This document shows, piece after piece, positions 1 through 10,078 of a DNA stretch of 61,312 nt. Position 1 is the stretch's first letter, and each line of letters begins with the position of its first letter. The notes below the pieces were generated by a model. It was not told where the DNA came from, made no database searches, and saw only the letters and a program-made list of their open reading frames with translations. Origin of the DNA: DAITQM01 sp036832975 (lineage in GTDB: Bacteria; Pseudomonadota; Gammaproteobacteria; Xanthomonadales; Wenzhouxiangellaceae). The position numbers were made by a program, and so were the translations under genes. The stretch is from the NCBI GenBank assembly GCA_036832975.1, contig DAITQM010000020.1:1-61312 (forward strand), in the 5' to 3' direction.

Positions 1-52
1 GCGAGGGCAGGATTGCCCAAGTAAATCGAGCAAAATTTATGCAACTATTGGG
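1..52. repeat. 52-bp inverted repeat, left copy
   Basis: The first 52 bases are the exact reverse complement of 61080-61131. A 26-bp core ending in GCAACTATTGGG also occurs in reverse orientation at 14892-14917, and a 15-bp near-copy lies at 17353-17367. Having the same repeat at both ends in opposite orientation suggests that the assembly stopped at a dispersed genomic repeat. It need not be a transposon boundary. Confidence 0.9.
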
Positions 53-147
53 TTAGTTTGCTATGCTGCTCGGCAGGCCCCATTGTGATGTATACATAAG
101 CAATGTGCCAGCAGTCAGGGAAACGACCGGTCTGGAGGACAAAGCCC

Positions 148-567
148 ATGAACACCCGACACCCGACACCGCCAATGATCTCACCTCGCACCAGCGCCGC
201 ACTCGTCGCGCTGCTCGCCATCTTGTGGATCGCGCCACTGCTGGCCCAGGTGCCGCGCGCCCCGGAAGCGCCGCCGCCGCCGCCGCTGCCCGAAACCGAT
301 ACCCCCGCCGCCACCGGCGCCCCGCCGCTGCCGCCCAAGGTCCAGGAAGAAGAATTGCAGCCGGCGGTACGCATCCGCAAGGAGCGCGGGCAGACGATCG
401 AGGAGTATTCGATCGAGGGTCGGGTTTACATGATCAAAGTCATCCCCGACAAAGGCCCGCCTTATTATCTGTTCGACACCGATGGCGACGGCCATGTCCA
501 GTCCGGCGCCAACAAGGAGCGCGACGGCCCGATCCGACCGGTGATGTGGAAATTGAAGGAGTGGTGA
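148..567 (+). CDS. DUF2782 family membrane-anchored or exported protein
   Basis: A 139-residue protein of unknown function. It has a hydrophobic segment at about 15-34 (signal or anchor), a proline-rich linker at about 35-65, and a C-terminal DUF2782-type domain with EEYSIEGRVY and a DTDGDG turn at about 85-139. I chose the ATG at 148 because a GGAGG lies 9-10 bases upstream; an in-frame ATG at 103 has no ribosome site. In pseudomonads this small protein sits near polA, engB, cytochrome c4 and dsbA, and the same neighbourhood follows here. The function is unknown; family placement is from memory of the conserved block. Confidence 0.8.
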   Translation: MNTRHPTPPMISPRTSAALVALLAILWIAPLLAQVPRAPEAPPPPPLPETDTPAATGAPPLPPKVQEEELQPAVRIRKERGQTIEEYSIEGRVYMIKVIPDKGPPYYLFDTDGDGHVQSGANKERDGPIRPVMWKLKEW

Positions 568-601
568 ACGCCGCCGGACGCCGCGGCTTCAGCGACAGAG
601 G

Positions 602-1135
602 ATGACACTGGTGCGGTCACCCCCTCTGGCCTTCGTGTCGGGTCTCGAACGGCTGGGCGTCGGACTCGGGCGTCTCGCGTCAGGGTTGCTGTTGGCCGCC
701 GCCGGGTTGGTCTTCACCGTCGTCGTCTTGCGCTACCTGTTCAGCCGCGGTGGCATCGCGCTGCAGGAAAGCGGCGTGTGGCTCAACGCCGCGGCGTTCT
801 TGCTCGCTGCCGGCTGGACGCTCAGCCGTGACGAGCACGTCAGAGTCGATGTGTTCTACCAGACGTTCGGCGACCGGGGGCGCGCCGCGGTCAACCTCGC
901 CGGCACCTTGTTGTTTCTGCTGCCATTCTGTTGCTGGCTGCTGTATGCCGGTTGGGGCTATGCCGGCGCGGCGTGGGCGGTCCACGAAGCCTCGCCGGAA
1001 GCCGGCGGCCTGCCCGGTTTGTATCTGCTCAAATCGCTGATTCCGCTAACCGCCGCGGCCCTCGCGGTGCAGGGCGTGGCCGAAATCTGCAAGGCACTCG
1101 GCATCTTGTCCCGCCCGCAACGTCGTTTGGATTAA
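602..1135 (+). CDS. TRAP transporter small permease (DctQ-like), orphan
   Basis: A 177-residue integral membrane protein with four predicted helices at about 26-46, 57-75, 98-120 and 140-162. The HVRVDV motif after helix 2 is typical of DctQ small permeases of TRAP secondary transporters. These normally work with a large DctM permease and a periplasmic DctP binding protein to import carboxylates. Neither partner is in this window, so it is an orphan or works with subunits encoded elsewhere. It starts 34 bp after the DUF2782 gene and ends 5 bp before the convergent aroE gene. Confidence 0.8.
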   Translation: MTLVRSPPLAFVSGLERLGVGLGRLASGLLLAAAGLVFTVVVLRYLFSRGGIALQESGVWLNAAAFLLAAGWTLSRDEHVRVDVFYQTFGDRGRAAVNLAGTLLFLLPFCCWLLYAGWGYAGAAWAVHEASPEAGGLPGLYLLKSLIPLTAAALAVQGVAEICKALGILSRPQRRLD

Positions 1136-1140
1136 CCCTC

Positions 1141-1988
1141 TCAGCTTTGCAACGCGGCCAACACCGGCCGGGCCGCGGGCCGCCGGCCGCTCCACAGCCG
1201 GAACGCCGCGGCCGCCTGTTCGACCAGCATTCCCAGTCCGTCGCTCGCCGCGATACGCCGCTCTGCCGCCCAGTCCACAAACGGCCGGGCCGCGGCACCG
1301 TAACTCAAGTCATAAGCCAGGGCGCAGCCTTGCACCGCCGCGCGAACGGCGGGCGAGGCAAGCAGCGCCGGCACGGTTCCGTCATGGCCGGCTGAAGTCG
1401 CGTTGATCAAAATGCCCGCGGCGCACGATCCACCCGCGGCGCTCAAGGCCTTCTCGCCGGGCGCGATCGCCCGCACCCGGCCGGCGAAGCGGGCGGCGAG
1501 TTCGGTGGCGCGTGGGGCGCTCCGGTTAACGATGCCAAGCGGACCGGCCCCGGCGGCGAGCAGGGCGGGAATGATGCCGGCAGCGGCGCCGCCGGCGCCG
1601 AGAACGAGCACCGGACGGCCACGCGGGCCACCGGGCAGCAGGCGGCGCAGGTCGCGGCACAATCCGAGGCCGTCGGTATTCGCGCCGCTCCAGCCCGTCG
1701 CGCCGCGGATCAATGTGTTGACGACACCGGCCCGGCGCCCCGAAGCCAACACCCGCCGGCAAGCACGGAACGCCGCCTGTTTGTGCGGCACGGTTAGATT
1801 GGCGCCACTGCCGCCGGCGGCATAAAAATCGGCCAGCGCGGCGGCCAGATGATCGGCGGCGACCCGGATCGGTCGGTAGTGGACCTCGATCCCGAGTGCC
1901 TCCCCGAACGCCTGATGGATGCGCGGCGACAGGCTGTGCTCGACGGGATCTCCGAATAATGCGAGGTCGAGGCGGGCCGGGCGCTGAC

Positions 1989-1992
<4 letters not shown>
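1141..1992 (-). CDS. aroE: shikimate dehydrogenase
   Basis: NADPH-dependent reduction of 3-dehydroshikimate to shikimate in the common aromatic pathway (cytosol). The 283 residues carry SLSP (about 20-23) and NLTVPHK (catalytic Lys about 71) in the substrate site, ANTDG (about 105-109), and the nucleotide-binding GAGGAA (about 133-138). The start is a GTG at 1992 that shares four bases (GTGA) with the hemB stop codon, so translation is probably coupled. The open frame runs much further upstream without a stop, but only the portion from the GTG matches the family. Confidence 0.93.
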
Positions 1993-3082
<1,090 letters not shown>

Positions 3083-3086
<4 letters not shown>

Positions 3087-3760
3087 TTTATCGTGGCGGG
3101 CAGATCAAGCCAGGCTTCCACCGTCGTGACGAGGGTGTCGAGGCCGCGCCCGGTGGCGGCCGAAAACAAGGTCGCCGCGGCACCCGGCGCCTGGCGGTGC
3201 GCCGCGGCCAACGCTGCTTGGGCTTCGTTATTCGACAATTTATCGCTTTTGTTCAGCAAAATCAGCAACGGCCGGCCGGCGGCGGCGCCGAAGGCCAGCA
3301 TGTCGAGATCGAGGGCGGTGAACGGGTGGCGCGCATCCATCACGATGACGATCCCCGCCAGACATCGACGTTGTCTCAGATAGCGCTCGATCACCCGCCC
3401 CCAGGCGGCGCGCACCGCCGCCGGCACCCGCGCATAACCGTAGCCCGGTAAGTCGGCCAGGCGCCGGGTCGCGTCAAGTTCGAAAAAGACGATCTGCTGC
3501 GTCCGGCCCGGCGTACGGCTCGTGCGCGCCAAAGCGCGACGCCCGGTCAGGCGGTTGATCACGCTCGACTTGCCGGCATTCGAGCGGCCGGCGAAAGCGA
3601 CTTCCAAGCCGCGGTCGGCCGGCAACTGGTCGAGGCCGGCCGCGGCAATCGTAAAGCGCGCCGCGGCAAACGGGGCAAGCCGTGCGGCGTCGATGCGTCT
3701 CGGTTCAGGTAAAGCGCGGCGGGATGGCATTACGAAGGCGGGGCGGCAGGCGGCTGGCAT
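3083..3760 (-). CDS. engB: ribosome biogenesis GTPase EngB/YsxC (YihA)
   Basis: A small essential GTPase needed for large ribosomal subunit assembly. It has the P-loop GRSNAGKSS (about 58-66), the switch region DLPGYGYA (G3) and NKSDKL (G4). At 225 residues it is slightly long. The ATG at 3730 (residue 11) is an equally likely start and would leave the usual short leader. The gene is divergent from the cytochrome c4 gene, an arrangement conserved in pseudomonads. Its stop overlaps the first hemB ATG. Confidence 0.93.
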
Positions 3761-3816
3761 CTGGATTGCAAGGCGGGGATAATACGCGTTTTTCGAGCCG
3801 GCGGAGTGACCGCACT

Positions 3817-4479
3817 ATGAAAGTCAAAGCCTTTGTCCGATCGAGCTTAACCCAATTGTTGCTGTCACTCGCCTTGCACGCCGCCGCCGGCGACTCGGCG
3901 GCCGCGCCCGGCGATCCGCAGGCCGGACGGGAAAAGGCGGCGGTGTGTGCCGCCTGCCACGGCATCGACGGCAACAGTATCGTGCCGCAGTGGCCCAAAC
4001 TCGCTGGACTGTCGGCCGAGTACATCGCCCGCCAGACGGCCATGATCCGCGACGAACAGCGGCAGGTCGTTGAGATGCTCGGCATCGTGATTGGCCTTAG
4101 CGACTCGGATATCGCCGACATAGCGGCGTGGTACGCCTCCCAGCCGCGGCAACCGGGCACCGCCGATCCGAATTCGGTGACGCTCGGCCGCACGGTCTAT
4201 CACTTCGGCCGCCCGGAAGCCGGGGTGCCTGCCTGCGCCGGGTGTCACGGCCCTTACGGCGGCGGTAACCCGCCGGCCGGCTACCCGGCCCTGGCCGGGC
4301 AGCATGCCGCCTACCTTCAATCCCGCCTCGAACGCTACCGCGCCGGCCAGATCAATGGCGGCGGCGACGTCCACAGCCCGCAGATGGCGCTGGCCGCGAA
4401 GTCCCTCGATAACCGCGATATCGCCGCCGTGGCAAATTACCTGCAAGGATTACACGCCGCCGAAGCGGCGGCCCGCTGA
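3817..4479 (+). CDS. dihaem cytochrome c4
   Basis: Periplasmic electron carrier of 220 residues with an N-terminal signal sequence (about 1-30) and two tandem cytochrome c domains. The haem-binding motifs are CAACH at 44-48 and CAGCH at 140-144. C4 cytochromes pass electrons to terminal oxidases. The ATG at 3817 is preceded by GGAG at 3802-3805; the reading frame is open further upstream but that part overlaps engB antisense. It is followed by dsbA in the same direction, as in pseudomonads. Confidence 0.93.
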   Translation: MKVKAFVRSSLTQLLLSLALHAAAGDSAAAPGDPQAGREKAAVCAACHGIDGNSIVPQWPKLAGLSAEYIARQTAMIRDEQRQVVEMLGIVIGLSDSDIADIAAWYASQPRQPGTADPNSVTLGRTVYHFGRPEAGVPACAGCHGPYGGGNPPAGYPALAGQHAAYLQSRLERYRAGQINGGGDVHSPQMALAAKSLDNRDIAAVANYLQGLHAAEAAAR

Positions 4480-4571
4480 ACCGATGCGAGCTTGCACGGT
4501 CAGATACGGTCTTGAACTTGAAACGCGCGGTCCATGATTCGACCCGGCGACTTATCCAGCGGAGGAGCGGC

Positions 4572-5231
4572 ATGCTGACATCCGGTTTACGTTTGATCTT
4601 TTTACTCGCCCTCATGGCCCCGTTCCAGGCGCTTAAAGCCCAGGACGACTGGCGCGAGGGCACCCATTACTTCACGATACCGGGGGCGAGCGACGAAACC
4701 GGCGACCACGTCAGCGTCAACGAGATCTTCAGTTACGCCTGCCCGCATTGCAACGATTTTCAGCCCTTTATCGTTCCCTGGCACGCAGCGCTGTCCGCCG
4801 ATATCGACTTCAAGCGCACGCCCGCGGTGTTCAACCGCAGTTGGGAACCCTACGCCCGCGCCTACTTGACCCTCGAGACGATGGGCCAACCGGAAGTGCT
4901 GCACGCCGCGATCTTCAAGGCGCTGCACAACGAGCGTCGGCCGCTCAGGACGATCGACGATCTGGCTACTTTTGCCGCCGAACACGGCATCGATCGCGAC
5001 CGGTTCTTATCCACGGCCAAATCCTTCACCGTCGAGACCCGGCTCCGGCAGAGCCAGCAGCAGGTGGCGCGCTGGGGGATCACCGGCACGCCGAGCCTGG
5101 TCGTCGCCGGCCGCTACCGTATCGCCGCCGGCGGGGCGCTGGCCACTTATAACGATATGCTGCGCATCGCCGATTGGCTGATCGCGCGTGAACGCAAACG
5201 CCGGGGGCTGGACGCAGCGCCCGCCGAATGA
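4572..5231 (+). CDS. dsbA: thiol:disulfide interchange protein DsbA
   Basis: Periplasmic oxidase that introduces disulfides into exported proteins. The 219 residues start with a signal peptide ending near LKA-QDD (about 23). The redox site is CPHC (57-60), within the thioredoxin fold, and the cis-proline loop is GITGTPS. The start at 4572 follows a strong GGAGGAG site at 4561-4567. The stop TGA overlaps the start of the next gene (ATGATGA), indicating an operon with the EEP-family gene. Confidence 0.93.
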   Translation: MLTSGLRLIFLLALMAPFQALKAQDDWREGTHYFTIPGASDETGDHVSVNEIFSYACPHCNDFQPFIVPWHAALSADIDFKRTPAVFNRSWEPYARAYLTLETMGQPEVLHAAIFKALHNERRPLRTIDDLATFAAEHGIDRDRFLSTAKSFTVETRLRQSQQQVARWGITGTPSLVVAGRYRIAAGGALATYNDMLRIADWLIARERKRRGLDAAPAE

Positions 5232-6136
5232 TGAAGACGGTCGATTTCACTGCCCCGCCCAACGGCCAGTGGTGGTCCGCTCCGGCCGACCCGGCTCCGA
5301 TGGCTCCGCCGGCCCCGGCTCCCGCCGTCTGGAAAGTGTTGAGTTACAACATCCAGGCGGCGACCCCGACCCGCAATTACCACCAGTACGTGACCCACAG
5401 TTGGCGCCAGGTGATGCCCGTCGGCTCCCGGGTCAACGCTCTGGAAACCATCGCCCGGCGCATCGCCGGCTACGATCTGGTCGCCTTGCAGGAAGCTGAC
5501 GGCGGCAGTCTGCGCTCTGGCTACCTGAACCAGACCCGCTTCCTCGCCCACCACGGCGGCTTCGCCCACTGGCACCAGCAGAACAATCGCAAGGTCAGCG
5601 GTTTGGCGCGGGTCGGCAACGGCCTGCTCAGCAATGTGCCGCCGGCCGAAATCGAGGAACACCGCCTGCCGGGCGCCATTCCGGGCCGCGGGGCGCTGGC
5701 CGTGCGCCTCAAACTCGGCACCGGGGCCTCGCCGGCCGGCGAGTTGCTGGTCGTCAACATTCATCTGGCGCTCGGCCGCCGCGCCCGCAGCCTGCAACTC
5801 GCCTATCTCGCCGCCATCGTCGCCGGCCACCGGCACGTGCTGGTGCTGGGTGATTTCAACTGCGATCTGGACAGCCGGGAGATGACCGAATTTCAAGCGG
5901 CAACCGGCCTGCTGGCCCCTTGCCACCCGTTGCACACGTTTCCGAGTTGGCGGCCGAAACGGGCGCTCGACCATATTCTGGCGTCGCCCACGATCCGCGT
6001 ACGGCGCGCCGCGGTACTCGATCTGCCGTGCTCCGACCATCGCCCGCTCGCCGCCGAGATCGAACTGCCGGCCCCGCCCACCTCGGCCTCGACTGTCCCG
6101 GAACCGGTCCCGGAATCGGTGGCGCTCTGCGCCTGA
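5228..6136 (+). CDS. endonuclease/exonuclease/phosphatase (EEP) family protein
   Basis: 302 residues with the EEP metallophosphoesterase fold. Visible motifs are SYNIQA near residue 40, ALQE (metal-binding Glu) near 85, the LGDFNCD motif near 205, and C-terminal DHILAS and SDHRPL with the catalytic Asp-His pair. EEP enzymes hydrolyse phosphodiester or phosphomonoester bonds; the substrate cannot be told from sequence. The two tandem ATGs at 5228 and 5231 overlap the dsbA stop. No signal peptide is evident. An EEP gene after dsbA is a known pseudomonad arrangement. Confidence 0.88.
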   Translation: MMKTVDFTAPPNGQWWSAPADPAPMAPPAPAPAVWKVLSYNIQAATPTRNYHQYVTHSWRQVMPVGSRVNALETIARRIAGYDLVALQEADGGSLRSGYLNQTRFLAHHGGFAHWHQQNNRKVSGLARVGNGLLSNVPPAEIEEHRLPGAIPGRGALAVRLKLGTGASPAGELLVVNIHLALGRRARSLQLAYLAAIVAGHRHVLVLGDFNCDLDSREMTEFQAATGLLAPCHPLHTFPSWRPKRALDHILASPTIRVRRAAVLDLPCSDHRPLAAEIELPAPPTSASTVPEPVPESVALCA

Positions 6137-6143
6137 GCGCTGT

Positions 6144-6932
6144 CTACCACGCAAACTTCACGGCGATCGCCAGCAAAAACCCAGCAAAGAGGAGGGCCAC
6201 CTGCCGGCCGGGCAGGCGATGGGCCAATCTCACCCCCCACGGCGCGGTCGCCACGGTGGCCAGCGCGATGAGCAGCAATCCCGGCCAGTAGAGATAACCG
6301 AGGTGCGGCACCGGCACATCGAATCCCCACCCGCCGAACAAATACCCCACGCTCCCGGTCAAGGCCAGCGGATAACCCAACGCCGAACCGGCCGCTACCG
6401 CCCGCGCCATCGCCAAACCGCGGTGGTGAAGCCAGGGGACGGTCATCGATCCACCGCCGATACCGATCATCGCCGACAACACGCCGATGCCAAAACTGAT
6501 CGCCGCTGCCACTTTGCCGGGCGGCGGCGGTTCGAAAGGGCGGGCCGGACTGCCGCGCCACAGGCGCCAGGCCATGAGCACGGCGAACGCCGCGAACAGC
6601 CGGCGCAAGAGATCGCCGCCGAGCCAGGCGGCAAGCAGGCTGCCGGCCAGGGCGCCGGCGGCGACCCACGGCGCAAGCCGGCGGACCAGCCGCCAATCGA
6701 CCGCCCCTCGCCGGTGGTGGGCGGCGATGGCGCTGGCCGCGGTCAACGGGATAGTACCCAGCGCCGTGGCCACGGCCATCACCATGGCCGGCGCCGGTTC
6801 AACACCGGCGCCGGTCAACACCCAGAGCAACAACGGCACCAGGATCAAACCGCCGCCGATGCCGAGCAGACCGGCCGCGACCCCGGCCAATGCCCCGCCG
6901 AGCAGCAAGAAAACCGCGGCCTCGAGGGTCAT
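6144..6932 (-). CDS. TSUP (TauE/SafE) family membrane permease
   Basis: 262-residue polytopic membrane protein with about seven or eight helices. The family's internal duplication is clear: a GLLGIGGGLILVPLL motif near residue 25 and AMIGIGGGSMTVP near residue 160. TSUP proteins export sulfite, sulfoacetate or other organosulfur anions; the substrate here is unknown. It is convergent with the EEP gene (7-bp gap) and divergent from slt. Confidence 0.85.
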   Translation of the reverse strand: MTLEAAVFLLLGGALAGVAAGLLGIGGGLILVPLLLWVLTGAGVEPAPAMVMAVATALGTIPLTAASAIAAHHRRGAVDWRLVRRLAPWVAAGALAGSLLAAWLGGDLLRRLFAAFAVLMAWRLWRGSPARPFEPPPPGKVAAAISFGIGVLSAMIGIGGGSMTVPWLHHRGLAMARAVAAGSALGYPLALTGSVGYLFGGWGFDVPVPHLGYLYWPGLLLIALATVATAPWGVRLAHRLPGRQVALLFAGFLLAIAVKFAW

Positions 6933-6973
6933 TGAACTAACCGGTGAAGGTTTTCGCTCATGCTCTTCTCGGC

Positions 6974-7002
6974 TTGCACCTGGTCAAACGGTTGTCTATC
7001 TT
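6974..7002 (+). promoter_or_regulatory. possible sigma70 promoter upstream of slt
   Basis: TTGCAC at 6974-6979 and TATCTT at 6997-7002, with a 17-bp spacer. The predicted start would fall almost on the chosen slt ATG at 7010. Either the transcript is nearly leaderless or translation begins at the later ATG (7049). No transcription data are available. Confidence 0.35.
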
Positions 7003-7009
7003 AGCTACC

Positions 7010-9046
7010 ATGCGTATCGCCGTTCTGCTGAACGATTTTGGCCGCTGGATGCTGCTTTCTGGTTTTCTATTGTCCTTCACCGCCCTGGCGGATACCGCCG
7101 TTTCGGCTGACGCCGAACGCCTGATCCAGCGCGAACACTTCCAGACAGCGTGGCGCGCCGCGGCGCGGAGCGACTGGGAGGCCGTCGCGGCGGCCGCGGC
7201 CGGCCTCGGTGATTATCCGTTGCGCCCCTGGCTCGAGGCCGAGCGCCGGCGCCAGGAGCCGCTGTCGGTGCCGCCCGCCGAGATGGCTTCCTGGCTCGAT
7301 CGTTATGTCGGCTGGCCATTCCACCGCCGCCTGCAAATCCGCTGGCTGCGGGCGCTCGGCGCCGCCGGCAACGATGCCGCGCTGCTCCGTTTCGGCGCCG
7401 CCGAGACCGACCCGGAAGTGCAGTGCGCCGTCCTGCTGGCCAAAACCCGCTTATCCGACGGGCCCGCCGATCTGGCCGACCGGGCCCGAGCCTTGTGGCG
7501 CCGCGGCGTGCCGCACCCGGCGGCGTGCGATGCACTCTGGTCCTGGTTGCAACAGGGGCCGGGGATCGGCCCGGATCTGGTCTGGGAACGGTTTTTGTCT
7601 GCCGCCGACGGTGGCCAACTGTCGCTTGCCGCAGAACTGGCGCGCGATCTGGACGACACCCGCCGGCCGTGGGCCGAGCGCCGGTTGGCGATGGCCCTCA
7701 GGCCTCAGGAGACGTTACGCCAGAGCCGCCTGTGGCCGGCCGATCCCGAAGCCGGGAAGATCGTCGAATGGGGTTTAAAGCGGTTGATCCACGACGACGT
7801 CGATCCGGCGCTCGCCGTCTGGCCGCAAGTCGCCGCCGGCCCGCACCTCGAGGCCGCCGCCAAGGCACGGCTGGAGCGCGATCTGGCGCTCTACCGCGCC
7901 CTGCGCCTGGCCCCGGATGCCGTCACGCGCCTCGACCAGGCACTCGGTGCCGCGGCGGAATCGACAGCCGACACCTCGTTGCTCATCTGGCGAACCCGAG
8001 TGATGCTGGCCGAGCAGAACTGGGCCGAAGCCATACGCACGATCGACCGCCTGCCGGTCAATGAGCGATCGAGCCCGAGATGGCGTTATTTCCGCGCCCG
8101 TGCCCTGGCCGTCACCGACCCGCCGGCTGGCCGTCAGGCGCTGTCCGAACTGGCCGCCGAACCGAACTATTACGGCTTCCTGGCTGCCGACCGGAGCGCC
8201 GCACCCTACGTCCTATGCGAAGCCGAAGCGGAGATTTTGCCGGCAATGGCCAGCGCGGTCGCCACCAATCCGCTGCTCGAGATCGCCATTGAGCTGTTTT
8301 ATGTCGGGCTGACCGACGACGCCCGCGCCGCCTGGCGCGGCGCGCTGCGCGGCGCGGCCGAGCCGGCCCGCATTGCGGCTGCGGCGCTCGCCGCCCGCCA
8401 CGGTTGGTACGAAAGCGCCATTGCGACGTTGAGTGCGACCTCCGGCGGCCGGCGGTTTTACACCTGGCGTTTCCCGCTCGCCCATCGCCCCGCCGTCATC
8501 CGCGAAGCGACCTTTCGCCTGCTCGATCCGGCGCTGGTCTTCGGGCTGATCCGGGCGGAAAGTGCTTTCGCTGCCCAATCCCGCTCCCGTGCCGGAGCGC
8601 TCGGCCTGATGCAGCTTCTGCCGGCCACCGCCCGCCTCGTCGCCAGTCGCGAGAACTGGGAGGCGCCCGATGCCCGAACATTGTTCGAGCCGGCGACCAA
8701 CATCCGGCTGGGAACCGCCTACCTTGAAGAACTGGAAAGCCGCCTGCAAGGCGGCGCGCTCTGGTTACTCGCCGCCTACAATGCCGGCCCGAACATGGTC
8801 GAACAATGGCGCCGGACGCGCAGCGGACTGCCCGGCGACATCGCGATCGAAACCCTGCCCTATCCCGAAACCCGGGACTATGTCTCCAATGTGCTCGCCT
8901 ACGCCACGGTTTATGACTGGCGTCTCAACGGCGACGCGCTGCCGCTCAGTACCCGCCTCGGCCTCGCCGACGCCTCGGCGGAGCGCCGTCGCACGGCTTG
9001 CGAGACGGCGTCATCCACAGTCGCCGCCGCGTTTACGGCACAATAA
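7010..9046 (+). CDS. slt: soluble lytic murein transglycosylase
   Basis: Periplasmic muramidase that cleaves peptidoglycan to 1,6-anhydro-muropeptides. At 678 residues it has the Slt70 layout: signal sequence (about 1-28), a long alpha-helical superhelical U/L domain (about 30-490), then a C-terminal transglycosylase domain. The catalytic Glu517 lies in IRAESAF, followed by GALGLMQLLP and AAYNAGP. I chose the ATG at 7010; the ATG at 7049 would leave a shorter signal peptide. It precedes an NDUFA9-like gene and cca, an order known in Gammaproteobacteria. Confidence 0.9.
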   Translation: MRIAVLLNDFGRWMLLSGFLLSFTALADTAVSADAERLIQREHFQTAWRAAARSDWEAVAAAAAGLGDYPLRPWLEAERRRQEPLSVPPAEMASWLDRYVGWPFHRRLQIRWLRALGAAGNDAALLRFGAAETDPEVQCAVLLAKTRLSDGPADLADRARALWRRGVPHPAACDALWSWLQQGPGIGPDLVWERFLSAADGGQLSLAAELARDLDDTRRPWAERRLAMALRPQETLRQSRLWPADPEAGKIVEWGLKRLIHDDVDPALAVWPQVAAGPHLEAAAKARLERDLALYRALRLAPDAVTRLDQALGAAAESTADTSLLIWRTRVMLAEQNWAEAIRTIDRLPVNERSSPRWRYFRARALAVTDPPAGRQALSELAAEPNYYGFLAADRSAAPYVLCEAEAEILPAMASAVATNPLLEIAIELFYVGLTDDARAAWRGALRGAAEPARIAAAALAARHGWYESAIATLSATSGGRRFYTWRFPLAHRPAVIREATFRLLDPALVFGLIRAESAFAAQSRSRAGALGLMQLLPATARLVASRENWEAPDARTLFEPATNIRLGTAYLEELESRLQGGALWLLAAYNAGPNMVEQWRRTRSGLPGDIAIETLPYPETRDYVSNVLAYATVYDWRLNGDALPLSTRLGLADASAERRRTACETASSTVAAAFTAQ

Positions 9047-9109
9047 ACAAAGACCAGATCGACTTCTTTGGGCTTTTTGCAAGGCGACCGCGATCATTTA
9101 CCCGCCACC

Positions 9110-10075
9110 ATGACGACGTCCCGCAAACCCATCGTGATCTTGGGCGGCACCGGTTTTGTCGGCTGCCACCTGGTGGCCCGCCTGGCAACCGACGGCCATG
9201 AGGTGACCGTCCTCAGCCGCAACGCGGCGGCGCACCGCGATTTGCTGGTATTACCGGGAAGCGCAGTGCATTCTTACCGGCCCGACGATCCGGAGGCGCT
9301 GGCCACCGCCTTCACCGGTGCCGGCGCGGTCATCAACCTGGTCGGCATCCTCAACGAGCGCGGCTTCGGTGGCCAGGGTTTTTATCGCGCCCACGTCACG
9401 CTGACGGAAAACGTCCTCGCCGCCTGCCGCCGCGCGGGCGTCAGGCGGTACCTGCACATGAGCGCCCTGAATGCCGGGCAGGGGCGGAGCCATTACCTGG
9501 CCACCCGCGGCCTGGCCGAGCAGCGGGTGCGCGACGCCGAGGCCAGTGGCGGAATCGAGGCGACCATTTTTCAACCATCGGTCATCTTCGGCGACGGCGA
9601 CAGCTTCTTCAAGCGCTTCGCCGGGCTGCTCAAATGGGCGCCCTTGGCGCTGCCGCTGGCCGGTGCCACGGCCCGTTTCCAGCCGGTCTGGGTCGGCGAC
9701 GTCGCCGCCGCTTTCGTCCGGGCGCTCGCCGCGCCGAGCACGATCGGCAAAACCTACCCTCTGGTCGGGCCGCGGGTTTATACCCTCCGCCAACTAGTGG
9801 TTTACACCCGCGATCAGCTCGCTCTTAAACGCTGGATCTTCAGCCTGCCCGATCCGCTGGCCCGCCTGCAGGCCCTGGTGATGGATTTCGTCCCCGGCAA
9901 ACCGTTTTCGACCGACAACTACCTGTCGCTGAAGACCGACAGCGTCAGCGCCCGCGACGGGCTGGCCGAACTCGGCATCCAGGCGCGCCGCGTCGAAGCG
10001 GAAGTCCCGCTCTATCTCGACACCAGTGCGCACCAAAGACGGCTCGACGGTTTCCGGCGGCACGCCGGGCGTTAG
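9110..10075 (+). CDS. complex I NDUFA9-like NAD(P)-binding SDR-family protein
   Basis: 321 residues forming an extended/atypical short-chain dehydrogenase Rossmann fold. The N-terminal GGTGFVG dinucleotide motif is near residue 12, and the YLHMSALNA strand and FQPSVIFGDGD signature are seen in NDUFA9-like proteins. The usual YxxxK catalytic pair is not evident, as in this clade. Its physiological role in bacteria is not established. It starts at 9110 and ends 3 bp before cca, so the two are probably cotranscribed. Confidence 0.85.
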   Translation: MTTSRKPIVILGGTGFVGCHLVARLATDGHEVTVLSRNAAAHRDLLVLPGSAVHSYRPDDPEALATAFTGAGAVINLVGILNERGFGGQGFYRAHVTLTENVLAACRRAGVRRYLHMSALNAGQGRSHYLATRGLAEQRVRDAEASGGIEATIFQPSVIFGDGDSFFKRFAGLLKWAPLALPLAGATARFQPVWVGDVAAAFVRALAAPSTIGKTYPLVGPRVYTLRQLVVYTRDQLALKRWIFSLPDPLARLQALVMDFVPGKPFSTDNYLSLKTDSVSARDGLAELGIQARRVEAEVPLYLDTSAHQRRLDGFRRHAGR

Positions 10076-10078
10076 GCC

